A stretch of DNA of 64,000 bases from Dipteronia dyeriana (lineage: Eukaryota; Streptophyta; Magnoliopsida; Sapindales; Sapindaceae). This document shows positions 35,271 through 46,623 of this stretch, piece by piece. The stretch covers positions 58,194,597-58,258,596 of the forward strand of contig CM065303.1 in the NCBI GenBank assembly GCA_032871835.1, read 5' to 3'. The position numbers and the translations under genes are program-made. Below the pieces are notes generated by a model. That model did no database searches. It was given only the letters and a program-made list of their open reading frames with translations, and was not told the origin of the DNA. Numbering within the stretch: the stretch's first letter is position 1; each line of letters starts with the position of its first letter.

Positions 35271-36172
35271 TGTTGTATGTATATTTTTATCGAATCTACA
35301 CGTCACTGACAAGGTGGATAGTCCCTTGAGATTGCCAGGTAGATATCCGAATAGACATCTAGAAAATATCCTTCAAGATATCACTAAGGAATACGAACCC
35401 CGAGTAAGTGTGAATACAAGTATTCAGCAAGTCAAGACCTGCTCGGGACCAAATGACGTCAAATTCTACTCGGGACCAAGTAACGTCAAATTCTACTCGG
35501 GGCCAAGTAACGTCAAATTCTACTCGAGATTAAACGAGAAACCCGAATAAAGAAGTCCAATACATAATTCGCACATGGGTATACCAAGAGTGATGCTCAA
35601 ATACGCAAAGACATCCATATAAAGAATAATTTATAGAAGAATAAAATACCAAACATGAAACAGGTTCCAAATCGGGTAACAACTTCACTTCTTCAAAAAG
35701 ACTGCACATTTATAAGAAAATAAAGCCATAAACTGACTATATCTCCAGAGTCCCATTCGATCTCTATACAATCTTCGAAATAGAAAAGAAGTAAAAGACG
35801 ACTCCAACAAGCAACCAAATCGTAACTGAATACAAAATTCTTTCATTACTTGTACAACAAGGATTAGGATTCTATGCAAATATAAATAGACCCATAATTT
35901 CATTGTTGAAGGGAACAAACAAAAAAGATAAAGAATCACTAGCAGAGAGAAGGAAAAGAGATCGAGTGGTATAATTCTTTATTTCAATAGTGATTTTTGA
36001 CTCGGTTTTTGTTCAACCACCCGTGGACGTTTCTCCGATCACCGGAGTTTTACCACGTAAACTCGTGTCTAACTAACTTCGAATCACATTTTTTTTCTCT
36101 TTCTCTTTGACAGGTCACAAACTAAATCCAATCTTGTTGACTTTCTCACTCATCGAGAAATCGACGTCAACA
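35271..36172 (+). mobile_element. Solo LTR nested in the hAT tandem array
   Basis: A 902-bp unit starts TGTTGTATG and ends GTCAACA, with a perfect 5-bp target duplication ACAAA (35266-35270 and 36173-36177). In + orientation a TATA box lies at 35881-35888 (TATAAATA). The upstream U3 carries three 27-bp tandem repeats. The U5-like end contains GTTCAACCACCCGTGGACG. No retroelement coding sequence is present. Confidence 0.87.
35442..35522 (+). promoter_or_regulatory. Three 27-bp U3 repeats with ACGTCA motifs
   Basis: Units begin at 35442, 35469 and 35496, each CTCGGG(A/G)CCAA(A/G)T(G/A)ACGTC followed by AAATTCTA. The first has a complete TGACGTCA palindrome, the core bound by plant TGA-type bZIP factors; the other two have AACGTCA. 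They lie about 360-440 bp upstream of the LTR TATA box and could act as an enhancer. Confidence 0.6.
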
Positions 36173-38238
36173 ACAAATATTAAATTTAATACTACAATTA
36201 AAAATCTTAATTTACTTATAAAACATATTAAAAATTAACCACTACACTTAAAATTCATAATATACTAACATAAAATATTAAAATGTTTCTACTACACTTA
36301 AAAATTCATAATTTACTAACAAAAAAATTAAACTTAACTACTACACTTAAAATTCATAATTTATTATTAAAAAAATTGAATTCAGTAATACAAATTAAAT
36401 TTCTAAATTTACTAACAACAAATATTAAAATTAATACTAAACTTAAAAATCTTAATATACTGAACAATAATATTAAAATTAACTAAGTAAGCACAAAAAT
36501 TGATAAACTAACTAACTAAATAAAAATATTATCATTTAATAACTAAAGTTTAAACATAAAATTATAAATTTACTATCAAAAAATGTTTCAACAAAAGTAA
36601 TAATAAAATTATACCTTTAAACTTTGGTGTGTTGGTGGAAAATTTAGAGAATAAGATAGGAAATTGGTATTAAAATTTTTGTAGAGAGAGTAATAATGAA
36701 ATTGAATGAAAAAATGTAGAGAATTTGAGAATGTAGAGATTAAGATTTGAGAGAATGATAGAGAGAGAGTGAATTGAAAATGAAATTGATGGAAGTATTT
36801 ATAGAAAAAATTGAATTGAGGTCAAAATTAAAATTAGAAGACTTTAGGGGTTTTTTTGTAATTTTTGAAGCCTCCAACGGTTGTACTTCAAATTCTAGCC
36901 GTTGGATGACGTATGTGATGACATCAACCTGGAATTCGTTGGAGGGAATATTTAAAAATAAAAATAAAAATAAAAAATGACAAATGATAGAATTGGAAGG
37001 CTGGCGTGCCGGTCTAGCAGTCTGGTCCGGCCTGCCGGTCCAGGGGCCTAGCACTCCGGCTCAGAGTGCTGTGGAGGGCCGGCCCGCCTGACCTAGCCCC
37101 TGAGGCCCAACACTTGGCCCGTCTGCATTCCGGGCTTAGCCTGACCTGCCTCCTACACAGGTCGTGCTTGGAACGGTCCGTTTTCCTTCGCGGACCACAC
37201 GACCGGCCTGTCTCGGTCCGGTCCATATTTACACCACTAATTGCGGTTGTATGTAGCAATTTCCTTAAGGTTATATTTAGGGTTGTGTAGCCCAACGGTA
37301 CCCTATTAGGCTACTACAGAGGAACAGGGTACTAGTGTAGCAAATTACGGCATTAAGCTAGGTAACATGTTGGCTGTTCTACATTGTTTACTTGAATACG
37401 TATTCCGTAAACATGTACAACAAGTGGCATCTATTTGTTGTATCATTACGTATGTACACATTTCTTTTTTTCTTTTTTTCTTTTTTCGATCAAGTGCATG
37501 TATACAAATCTTACAAAAATGATTGTTGACCGTAATGCATGAGCGATCCAAATGTTGACCTAGTCTGTCTTGTATACAATTTGTCTTCAATAAGACATGA
37601 TGACACATTCAAATACGATGAATTTAAGAGAAAATGAAACAAATAAAAAAAGGCGATACGACTAAGAGGATCCAATTAATACCACGTCCACACCTATAAT
37701 GGGTCAAATTGAGCCCAAGAGGAGATCCAGTAAAATGATTATATTATTCCAAAATGTTTGGATTTACTACATGAAACATTCCAATAATTTTGGAAGACTT
37801 TGTTTTGGCAATACAATAAAAATGTATCCCCAACCTTCTCTCTCGCGGCATTTCTATTCTTTTCCATATAATTGTTTTTAAAGAAATGCAAAATGCTCCG
37901 TTACACCCGATGTATGGTCCACTTTCTAAAAATATCATTTCATATTATTGAAATTAAATTTATTCGGTTACTCGTACTTTATGATATGATAAAACGTTTT
38001 GACGGTGCCCACGGAATCACAACTCACACTTACCAAATCATTGACTTTTGTGGCAAAAGCAAGTATTCAATAATTCCTGATCGCTGGAGCTAACAGTGTA
38101 CATGGCAAATTATTACGGACCATTTTTTCTTCAAATTTCTACTTCTGATGAAGAATATACGAAAGTGTCAATAAAAACCGCAAACAGGGTGTAGAATTTG
38201 TTACAAGTTATGCGTGGACGTCGTGTGTAGATAGCGAA

Positions 38239-38241
<3 letters not shown>

Positions 38242-38271
<30 letters not shown>
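38242..38271. repeat. (TA)n microsatellite
   Basis: About 15 uninterrupted TA units. Confidence 0.85.
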
Positions 38272-38274
<3 letters not shown>

Positions 38275-39609
38275 TCAAATCCAGAGAACCCACAGGAAAG
38301 ATTCCTCTGGAATTGCGGTGCCAACAGAGAAACAGTTTCAAGACTCAAGAGTAAACACGTACGAGGTCCATGCAAATATTAGTCAGCTCCATATATCCAT
38401 CTATGCTTTCATTTTCTTCATGTCTTCACCTTTTCATTATTTTTGTCCTTTTTTCCAGTCACATCGGTTGGCTTAATTTATTTTAAAAGTCTACATTAGA
38501 TATTTATTAGCCTATCAATATTACTGGTTTTAGATCAAGGAAAATCAAGAAGGAAGTTACGTTTTTCCACGTCTTTAGGTAGAATCTTATGGACGGTGTA
38601 TTTTTTTTATATATATAAATTACTTCATATAATATTGGTACTTGATCAGAGTCGGATCAAGAACATTTCATCAGGTGTAAGATGAAAAATGTATTAGAAA
38701 TAATTGAGGATACTCTGTGATGTAACTGAATAAATAAACGAAATGATGCACCAAGACTTACTCCATAGGTAGAATTAATTTGTTACAAAATTGTTTCTAA
38801 GAAATTATACATATTATATTTTTAAGATTCTAGAACCGCAGGTTGGTAAGACTTGCAGAGGAAAATGTTTCTTCCATTAATAATCTGAATTTTATTGGCA
38901 ATTAATGAGTTTTGAAATATTTGGTGATACATGTTGTCGTTGTCATTGACAAATTTAATATCTAATAAGTATCCCATTAAAAGTTGACATACAAAAAGAG
39001 AATTCGTGCCCGGCGTTAATATCATAATATGAACCATATATATTTATTTTAAAGTCTAAGAGGACTTTTAGATTATATTTCTAGTATCTTATTTTTCAGA
39101 TAGTTGACATACAATTGTACAAATTACATTTTTTCTAGAATCTCTAAGAGGAATTTTAGATATATTGAGCATAATTTTTTGGTCAATATTACGTTTTAGT
39201 TCATTTCCATGTCGTTTTTTCACTACAAATTATGACATGAAGTTTTCAACTACTGGATTACAATACCTTGACGGTTGAGGTCGAGATTTGCATGTATGAT
39301 ATATCTAACATGTCTTGACGATTTCAATGTGCATTAATAATTATTCATTATTTATACAGTATACGGTTGATATACAATCTGAATTATGAACAATTCAAAG
39401 TACATCACTCAGAAATTTGTCATCCATTTAATCCTGTCAAGTATTTGAAAGGCTGAAACCTAATCTTCAAATATATATATTATTTCTATTGTCAATTCGA
39501 ACCGATATAAAATATATCAGTTACGTTTTTTGTATATGGACCATTGAATTTAAAATATGCTTAAATGAATACAGTAAAATCAAAGCATTTAAATCCAATG
39601 ACCTAGAAT

Positions 39610-39637
39610 TATATATATATATATATATATATATATC
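39610..39637. repeat. (TA)n microsatellite
   Basis: About 13 TA units. Confidence 0.8.
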
Positions 39638-40243
39638 TTCAAGTCAGTGCATACTAATATAATTTTATCTATGTATTGAATGCGAATTATTAGATTTACA
39701 TTTTGACTCAAAGTGTATGCATTTATCAAAGTTTTACATAATCAATTATACACATACAACATATTGATGTAATTTATATCAGTACATACTGATCAGAACG
39801 AGTCTGTATATATATAAGAAAAAACTAATTAATAACAAAAAAAAACAATGTATTAAAAAAAATAACAAAACAAAAAATTGAAAGGTACATTGCCTTTTAG
39901 TTTTGAGCATGGACTATAAGTGGTAGTGTACTTTCTTTCTAACGTTAACAATTGAGGGTTTGAGTCACATATACATTTCAAAAATATGTTTAGAAAAAAT
40001 AAATCCTGATCCTCCATTATAAGATTAAATATTTGGACAGTAAATATAGTGTTTGCATGTTGACCGATGGGACCAGACAGATCACTTACCTATTCGGTAT
40101 CAAAATTTATTACAATATTTAAAAAGAAAAAATGAAAAAGAAAAAAACATCATGCATCTACCATTCGCTCCATCTTTCTGAGTTTCATTTTACACACTAT
40201 GAAAATTACAATAGTTTGTAGAAACATTATATTGTCCATGGAG

Positions 40244-40720
40244 TAGAGGTGTCCACGGTTCGGTTAAACCGTTCGAAACCTAACCGAAACCTAACCGAAA
40301 CCGTCTTCTCAAAACCGTAACCGAAACCGTCGATAACAAAACCGGTTAAAAACCGATTCCCGACGGTTCGGTTATGGTTAGGATTTCTGAAAAACCGCCG
40401 GTTTCGCTATATTAAAAAAAACAAATCAAATTGTGCCAAGTGGCAATATATATGAAAAAAAAAATACAACAACTAATCAAGTGCTGATATATATGACACG
40501 TGGCAATATATATATATATAAAAAATCGGACCAAACCGAAACCGAACCGAACCAAACCAAACCGTTCGGTTTCATAACCGAAACCGAACCGTAACCAAAA
40601 AACCGTCGAAACTGAAACCGTCCCAAACCGTTTCATCCCGATTACGATTACGATTACGATTACGGTTACGGTTTAATCTTTCTACAAAACCGATAACGAA
40701 CCGTGGAAAACCATTACCTT
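40244..40720. mobile_element. hAT-type MITE rich in AACCG subterminal repeats
   Basis: It begins TAGAGGTGTCCACGGTTCGG and toward the other side contains inverted AACGAACCGTGGAAAACC. Both flanks are dense in AACCG/CGGTT repeats, including a short (ATTACG) array near 40640-40665. The terminal style matches the better-bounded copies at 43652, 62469 and 63579. The right end and target duplication could not be fixed. Confidence 0.6.
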
Positions 40721-40922
40721 AAGTAGCTATCCAAACCATGCTCGTAGTAATTGATTGACGCCTCGGTTTCAACAGATGTGACCAATTGCGTGTCAATTAA
40801 AAAAAAATAGGGGGGGTAGACATCATAATTTGTTGGAGTTTGGATTTACATATATATATAAAGTTGCGGTCAAATCAAAACACATTCAATTTTTATATCT
40901 TTGGAATGAGGTAAGTTATTAA

Positions 40923-41677
40923 GGTGGTGTTTGGTTGGGTTGGGTGGAATGGAATGGAAAAAAGTTCATTCCATTTGTTTGGTTTGTTAAATGTCAATGG
41001 AATGAGCATTCCATTGGAATGAGCTCATTCCATTACATTAACACATTTTCTCTTCCAAAAATAACTTTCTATACTCCGACTCTATTACAAAAATACCCTC
41101 ATTTATAAAAATAATATATATATATATATAGACACACATACTTTTATATATATATATATATAATTTAAACTTTTATATTTTATATTTTTTAATTATTTAT
41201 ATTATATATTATATAATATATAATATTTATATATAATAATATTAATATTAATAATATCAATATTTCTAATCTATAATATAATATGTTATTATTATTATCC
41301 AAATTGAACATCATATTTTCTAATTATATATATTATTTTATTATTATTATATATATATATATTTAATATTATTATTATTTATAATATATTTAATATTGTA
41401 ATTATAATATTATATTATGTATACTTTTATATTTTATTCTTATTATTATCCATAACATATAATGTTATTATAAATGTTCTGTAATTAAGGGTAATTTAGT
41501 CAAAATACAGTTGATTTCATTCCATTCAGTTGTTAACTAAACAAAATATTATTGATTCAGATATTGATTATAAAGTCCCAACCAAACAAAGAAATCAGTT
41601 TTTCATTCCTTTCCATTCCAATTCTCATTTCCATTACCATTCCAATTTTCATTCCACCATGGTAAACAAACGCCACC
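40923..41677. mobile_element. PIF/Harbinger-like MITE (GGTGGTGTTTGGTTG ends)
   Basis: The left end GGTGGTGTTTGGTTGGG and right end AAACAAACGCCACC are inverted repeats. TAA is duplicated on both sides (40920-40922 and 41678-41680). Subterminal GGAATGGAATGG and CCATTCCAATTC tracts extend the inverted repeat. The middle is a TA/ATT-rich core. Length is 755 bp with no coding capacity. Confidence 0.75.
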
Positions 41678-41813
41678 TAAAGTATTTTATCTTCGGTCAA
41701 CATAGTTTTAAAATTAAAATTTAAAAATGAAACGTTGCTAATATCCAAGACAAAGTGCATGAGAAAGTTCAACTATAGGTGAATGTCTTCTATATAATTA
41801 ACTTGGGTACCTT

Positions 41814-42197
41814 AAATTTAATTATTTAAATATTTAAATTGTCACGGTACTGTTTTCCTCTCCAGAAAATGCATATGCCATATTTTTTTCCAATTCATGC
41901 ACAATACCCACTCCACCTAATACAACAGATGGAGCAGATGACCAAAAAAAATTGATAAATTTTATTTTTATATAATAAATCTTGAAAATTGTAAATATAC
42001 CTAATAAATTTAATTATTTAAATATTTAAATTGTCATGGTACTGTTTTCCTCTCCAGAAAATGCATATGCCATATTTTTTTCCAATTCATGCACAGTACC
42101 CACTCCACCTAATACACCAGATAGAGCAGATGACCAAAAAAAATTGATAAATTTTATTTTTATATAATAAATCTTGAAAATTGTAAATATACCTAAT
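41814..42197. repeat. 192-bp tandem duplication
   Basis: Two adjacent copies (41814-42005 and 42006-42197) differ at only about four positions, for example GTCACGG/GTCATGG and GATGGAGC/GATAGAGC. They contain CTGTTTTCCTCTCCAGAAAA. The origin is not a recognised transposon. Confidence 0.9.
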
Positions 42198-43643
42198 AAA
42201 TTTTAAAAAACCATCTAAAAAGTCTTAAAAACCAATTAAAAAGTATTATAAATTAGTTGAAAAGTCTCAAAAATTAAAAAATAAACCTTAAACACATAAA
42301 TATAAATCTCAGAAATATAAAAATAAATATCCGAGTTTTAAAACTTATTCTTTAAAGAATACTATTAAATTTTCAAACCGTCAGTCATAGATAAGGAAAA
42401 AGTGCAAGGACCCATCACCATTGTTTCTCAAGATCCGGATTTCTATTTTCGTCATGGTATCATCAAATTCAAATGGATATCATATATAATAGCATGGTCT
42501 ATCTGAAAAAGACTCACAAGGGCAAATTAGAAACTATAATTAAATTGCTATATATTGGTAATTCGGACAAGTAATTAAAAATCTTTTATTTAGATGTTTT
42601 TTACTTGCTTGTATTACTAGATCTCTGGTAATAAGACATCCATGTGAGCAAAACTCTTAAGTGATGTAGCTTAAGTTTATATAAGAAAAATTCACATAAA
42701 CAATCCGGAACAAATCTTCTATTAATTTATTGATTCGCGTACGAATATCAAAATAATAGACATTAACTTTGTTGATTCTCATAAGAATATCGAAATTAAA
42801 AGATAATTAAAGAAAAATCTTTAAATTGTATTAAACAATGAACTGAAAATCTATGCTAGGGTACAAGCTAAATGTTTAAATAGGAAAACCGAAAACATAA
42901 AAATATTTAAAAATCTGAAAAACTAATAAAATAATTGGTTTTTTCAAAAAAGAAAAGAATTAAGAAAACAAAAAAAAAAAAAAATTGAAGATCCTAGACT
43001 CCTTAAAGTTATTAGCAAATCAACTATTTCCTAAAAGGGTAAAAACATGTTTTTGACTTTTTGGAAACCAAAATGATGAAATTCGGTTAAAATAGCAAAT
43101 CCTCACATCTTCACATGATACTATTGTTCTTTGGCACATTGCACACGAATTTGGATCAAATTTCACCAAAATCCGACTTCAGAAAAATTGTCCGCCTCTA
43201 CCTACTGTTCCCTTTACCTTTTTGTTGATCCCTTAACTCCATGAACTCCAAATCCTTCCGCATTGCATCATTAAGTATACTCAGATGTGGTTTAGGAATT
43301 ATGATTCAACATAAGTTAATTATAAAACATTTGGATTCAATATTTTAAATGATGGTTCCTAGAAAATGTATGTGACCTGCTTTTTTTCATTAGATTTTAA
43401 GCTATTTTTCTAGAGTTTTTACACTGTCAAAATCACTTTCAAATAATGGAAAGCATGTGGTAAGTAGTTTATTTTTTATTTTTTTTATGAGCATATTCAC
43501 ATGGTTTATACAAAACTATTTCTATAGAATTAATTTTTATTTTTTTTTAAACATCAATTGAGTCAAGGGTTTACCAAGATCAAAACAACTACGGTTTGAA
43601 TAGCAATATCAGCTAATTTTAATCTTAAATGCACACCAAATCT
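42198..43643. other. Intergenic, possibly an old LTR-like sequence on the minus strand
   Basis: A CTATTTAAAC TATA-like element on the minus strand (about 42875-42885) and less AT-biased sequence at 43090-43280 suggest a degraded retroelement. No ends or target duplication were found. No gene is supported. Confidence 0.25.
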
Positions 43644-43651
43644 ATTCGATA

Positions 43652-44028
43652 TAGACGTGACCGTGATTTGGTTCAAACCGTAGAAACAAACCGTAACCGT
43701 AAGTAAAAAATCAGAACCGTAAGGGCAAAGGTTCCGGCTCCTCCCACATTTTTTTTTAAATTAATTTTTTTATTTCAATTTTTTTAGTTATATATATATA
43801 TATATTTGACTTATCCAATCAACTTCTTTTACAATTTCATATCATTATATGACTAATAATTTTTTTGGTTAGTGTATAATATGTTAAAAAAAAATAAAAG
43901 GGAACCAAAACCTTTAGAATTAGGAAACCGGACCGAAACAGTGGAACTAGAGCCGTCTAATAGGCGGTTTTGATTCCGATTCTAGACCCTCTAAAACCAG
44001 AATCGGAATCGAATCACAGTCATCTCTG
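43652..44028. mobile_element. hAT-type MITE (377 bp)
   Basis: The left end is TAGACGTGACCGTGATTTGG and the right end reads back as CAGAGATGACTGTGATTCGA. The 8-bp target duplication ATTCGATA / ATTCAATA (43644-43651 and 44029-44036) matches at 7 of 8. Subterminal CGGTT/AACCG-type repeats are present on both sides. No coding capacity. Confidence 0.78.
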
Positions 44029-44036
44029 ATTCAATA

Positions 44037-45436
44037 TTGACATGCCCCCATCCCTGTTTTAGCCTGCCCAAACAAGACTATGTATAATTATGACTTCTAC
44101 CTTTCCAGCAATCTCAAAATTGTTTATTAATTCCTTCAATATTATTATAATTATCTTCCCTTTCTTCCACCTGTCCACCCAACCAAAAACAAATATATAT
44201 ATATATTAAATAAACTTTGTTACATGTTTATTAAATAACTTCTTTATAATTTTTATTATTATCTTATATAGAATCCATTTATTCTTTAATATTATTTCAT
44301 ATACATATATGGAGTCAACTTAATTAAGAGAGGCTGAAACCACTCTAAATTAAGAGAGCGAGTTTCACTAAATTTTAATTACATGAGTTATGGAGCAGTA
44401 AAAATTATATATTTGTTTAAGGAATTTGGATCTCTACTGATCTGATCTTTTTCCTGACCTTATCTAATCTTTTTCCTGATCTTATCTAATCTCATGACAC
44501 ATAAGTATTGTAATGAATATATAGTTAAGATATAATTGGTTTCCATAACCACTTCACCGACAACCATTTAAGATACTCATAACCTACTCTTTGAACCATT
44601 GTTTTATGTGTGGTTCCATGTTTCAAGCCAATACAACAAGAGAAAGACAAAAGAGTAACCAAATATTAATCGGTAATCACACATGGAGTTGCTACCTATA
44701 TATAAGAGAAAAGTTAATGATCAACTGCTCCATTAATTATCTCGTTTGAAGAGTCTCGTGATTGTTTATTTATTTTTTTGAAGAAAAAATGATAAAGAGA
44801 CAAGAAGAGACACGGAATAAATTCTCATGGTGTGGGCGCATCCCAGTTTTTTCCACTCCATGTGAGGTCCGACCATTTCAAAGAAAACGACCCACAAGTC
44901 TTCCTTGAGGCTGACATATTTTCTGTTGCTTTTTTAACATTGCTAATACAATATTTTATGATTTTTTTCCTTATTAGTTCTTGGAACTTGTAAGTCGACG
45001 TTTGGTGAAGAAATAAATTAATTTTAATGGATTTGCTTCTTAGAAAATGTGGTGCAAACAAACAAGTTCAATTTGAAGTATCCTGAGTATTTCAAATATA
45101 TGATACTTGGAATCTATGATTTAATATAGAACGGTTGAGTGTATTTATTGGTTGGTATTCCAATATATTTTTCGGTATTTACCTAATAAGAAAATTTATA
45201 AATAATCATTTTAGACTTAGGGGTATTTGTTTTTTTTATTTTAAGTATTAAAAGATCTTATTTTAATTGGGTAAAGTAATACCACTTGATATTTAAGATG
45301 CTCTTATTTATTTATTTATTTAGGAGTATTCCACTTAAATATTAAGCGGTTTTAATTTAACGATTCTATCCCTATTTTAATATTAGGAGTGCATTTTAAA
45401 TTTTAATTTATTTTCTAACTCTTAAACACTATTATT
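44037..45436. other. AT-rich intergenic stretch
   Basis: No gene or bounded element was seen. A repeated phrase (GATCTTTTTCCTGA and neighbours) occurs near 44445 and 44470. Confidence 0.45.
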
Positions 45437-45441
45437 GAATC

Positions 45442-46016
45442 TGTTGAGTATTGTAAAGCTAGAAAACTCCCCAGGAAGAGAAGTCTGGAGAAGAACGTGG
45501 CGTGAACCATAGAGCATCGACAGCAGTGCAAAAGGGTTGGAGTTCATAAAGGTTTACTATGAAGTGTAGATCGTGGCCAAGGCAAGGAGGCGCGAACCAC
45601 AATTTTCTAGTGGTGAATAACAAAGGTTTTCCCATGCAAACCGCGGCCCAGATCGTAATAACGACGAAACTTGCACAAATCAGTAAGTCTTAGCGAGAAG
45701 AAAGGGTTTTCCTTGTAGGATTTGGATACTCTAAGTCTCTAATGCTCTAATATAAATACGAATGTTTTCCCTTGATATTGTAAAACCTAGAAAGTGTAGA
45801 AAATAGAAAGGGAGGCTAAGAGCAACTTGTAGAGAGAGTAAGAGATTGTAATCAAACTCTTATAATTGATTTTAGTGTAGGTGCGCTCTGTGGACGTAGG
45901 TTTTTGCTGAACCATGTAATATTTCTCGTGTCGTTTCTTTTATTCTTTTATTGCTCTTATTTTCTACAAGCAATTTAGGTTTGCGTATTGTTTGTGTTTG
46001 TTGATTTTCTACAGCA
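45442..46016 (+). repeat. Copia 5' LTR
   Basis: A 575-bp LTR, TG...CA ended. It shares stretches such as GGAAGAGAAGTC(T/C)GGAGAAG, TAATGCTCTAATATAAATA and the terminal TTTTCTACA with the 3' LTR. The two LTRs differ by many substitutions and indels, so the insertion is old. Confidence 0.82.
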
Positions 46017-46031
46017 ACTGGTATCCGAGCA
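46017..46031 (+). other. Primer-binding site (initiator tRNA-Met type)
   Basis: ACTGGTATCCGAGC directly follows the 5' LTR. It differs from the usual Copia TGGTATCAGAGC by one base. Confidence 0.75.
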
Positions 46032-46084
46032 GAAGGTTCGGCAAATTTCGGGTGTTATTGAGGCAAAATGATTTCATCAATAAG

Positions 46085-46230
46085 ATGAGATCTGAGAAGG
46101 AGTGGAACAAGGTTGAGAAGTTTGATGGTGCGGATTTTAGTTTCTGGAAATGCAGATGGAATACTATCTTTACCTGAAGGACTTGTACCTCATGTTAGTA
46201 AAGAAGCCGAATGACGTGTCCGATACAGAG
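46085..46230 (+). pseudogene. Copia gag fragment
   Basis: The frame from 46085 (KVEKFDGADFSFWKCR) matches the conserved start of Copia gag (F-DG-NF--WK). It soon shifts frame and ends near a DVSDTEW motif. It is joined by deletion to a remnant of the polymerase end. Confidence 0.65.
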
Positions 46231-46320
46231 TGGTTAGTCCAACGGATGCCAAAGGGCATGACCATCTCATAGTAGATGGTCTTGGACCGTAAAACAGTAG
46301 GACAAATTTGACTCGGTTTG

Positions 46321-46572
46321 TCAAAGTCAGTCACCTTCAACTTCAAGGATTATGAGATAGCATCAGATCTCATGAGAGCCCTATCAACCAAGCATATAGG
46401 ACTGCGATACCATTTTATTCTGTCGTTAATCAAGGATGGGGTGCCGAAGCTTGTGAAGATCGCAGGTAGCAAGAATCTAGCTAACATGTTAACCAAATCA
46501 TTCACTATAAAGAAACTAGAGATGTATGCAACTTCATTGGGTTTTTATCGGAGCAATTTATATACCTTTTGA
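46321..46572 (+). pseudogene. Copia RNase H C-terminal fragment
   Basis: It encodes STKHIGLRYHFILSLI, then LVKIAGSKNLANMLTKSFT and a short tail to a TGA at 46570-46572. The TKHI--RYHF and N-A-MLTK motifs are those at the end of Copia RNase H. The reverse transcriptase and integrase that should precede it are gone. Confidence 0.8.
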
Positions 46573-46623
46573 GGCCCTAATTTCTTAGATTTTGTTCTTG
46601 TTTTTTTAGCATATTTTGGTATT

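Larger units (their letters stand above)
34620..36600. repeat. AT-rich tandem array (about 46-bp units, about 190-bp higher-order period) inside the hAT element
   Basis: Units of the form TTAATTTACTAACAAAACATATT...CACTACACTTAAAA repeat at about 46 bp. Every fourth unit resembles each other: AAAATCTTAATTTACT recurs at 34716, 34911, 35099 and, after the inserted LTR, 36201. Subtracting the 902-bp LTR and its 5-bp duplication puts the last spacing back to about 195 bp, so the array was continuous before the LTR arrived. Confidence 0.8.
31803..37239 (-). mobile_element. hAT DNA transposon, 5.4 kb, degraded, with nested solo LTR
   Basis: The inverted ends are TAGTGGTGTAAA (31803-31814) and TTTACACCACTA (37228-37239). 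The 8-bp target duplication is GTTGCGGT / ATTGCGGT (31795-31802 and 37240-37247), 7 of 8 identical. GC-rich subterminal repeats (GGCCTG, GGTCCGG and similar) fill about 200 bp at each end, typical of hAT transposase binding regions. The transposase frame reads on the minus strand from about 34604 to 32591 in broken pieces. The remaining about 2 kb toward the right end is a tandem-repeat array interrupted by a 902-bp solo LTR. Confidence 0.88.
37248..40243. other. AT-rich intergenic stretch with TA microsatellites
   Basis: No gene is supported. (TA)n runs lie at about 38242-38271 and 39610-39637. A SINE-like GAGGGTTTGAGTC motif occurs near 39953. Confidence 0.5.

Noticed and set aside
34620..36600. 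CRISPR-like regularly spaced repeats
   Set aside because: The units are contiguous AT-rich tandem repeats without unique spacers, inside a plant hAT transposon.
40640..40680. Interstitial telomere-like array
   Set aside because: The unit is ATTACG/GGTTAC within MITE subterminal repeats, not the plant TTTAGGG repeat.
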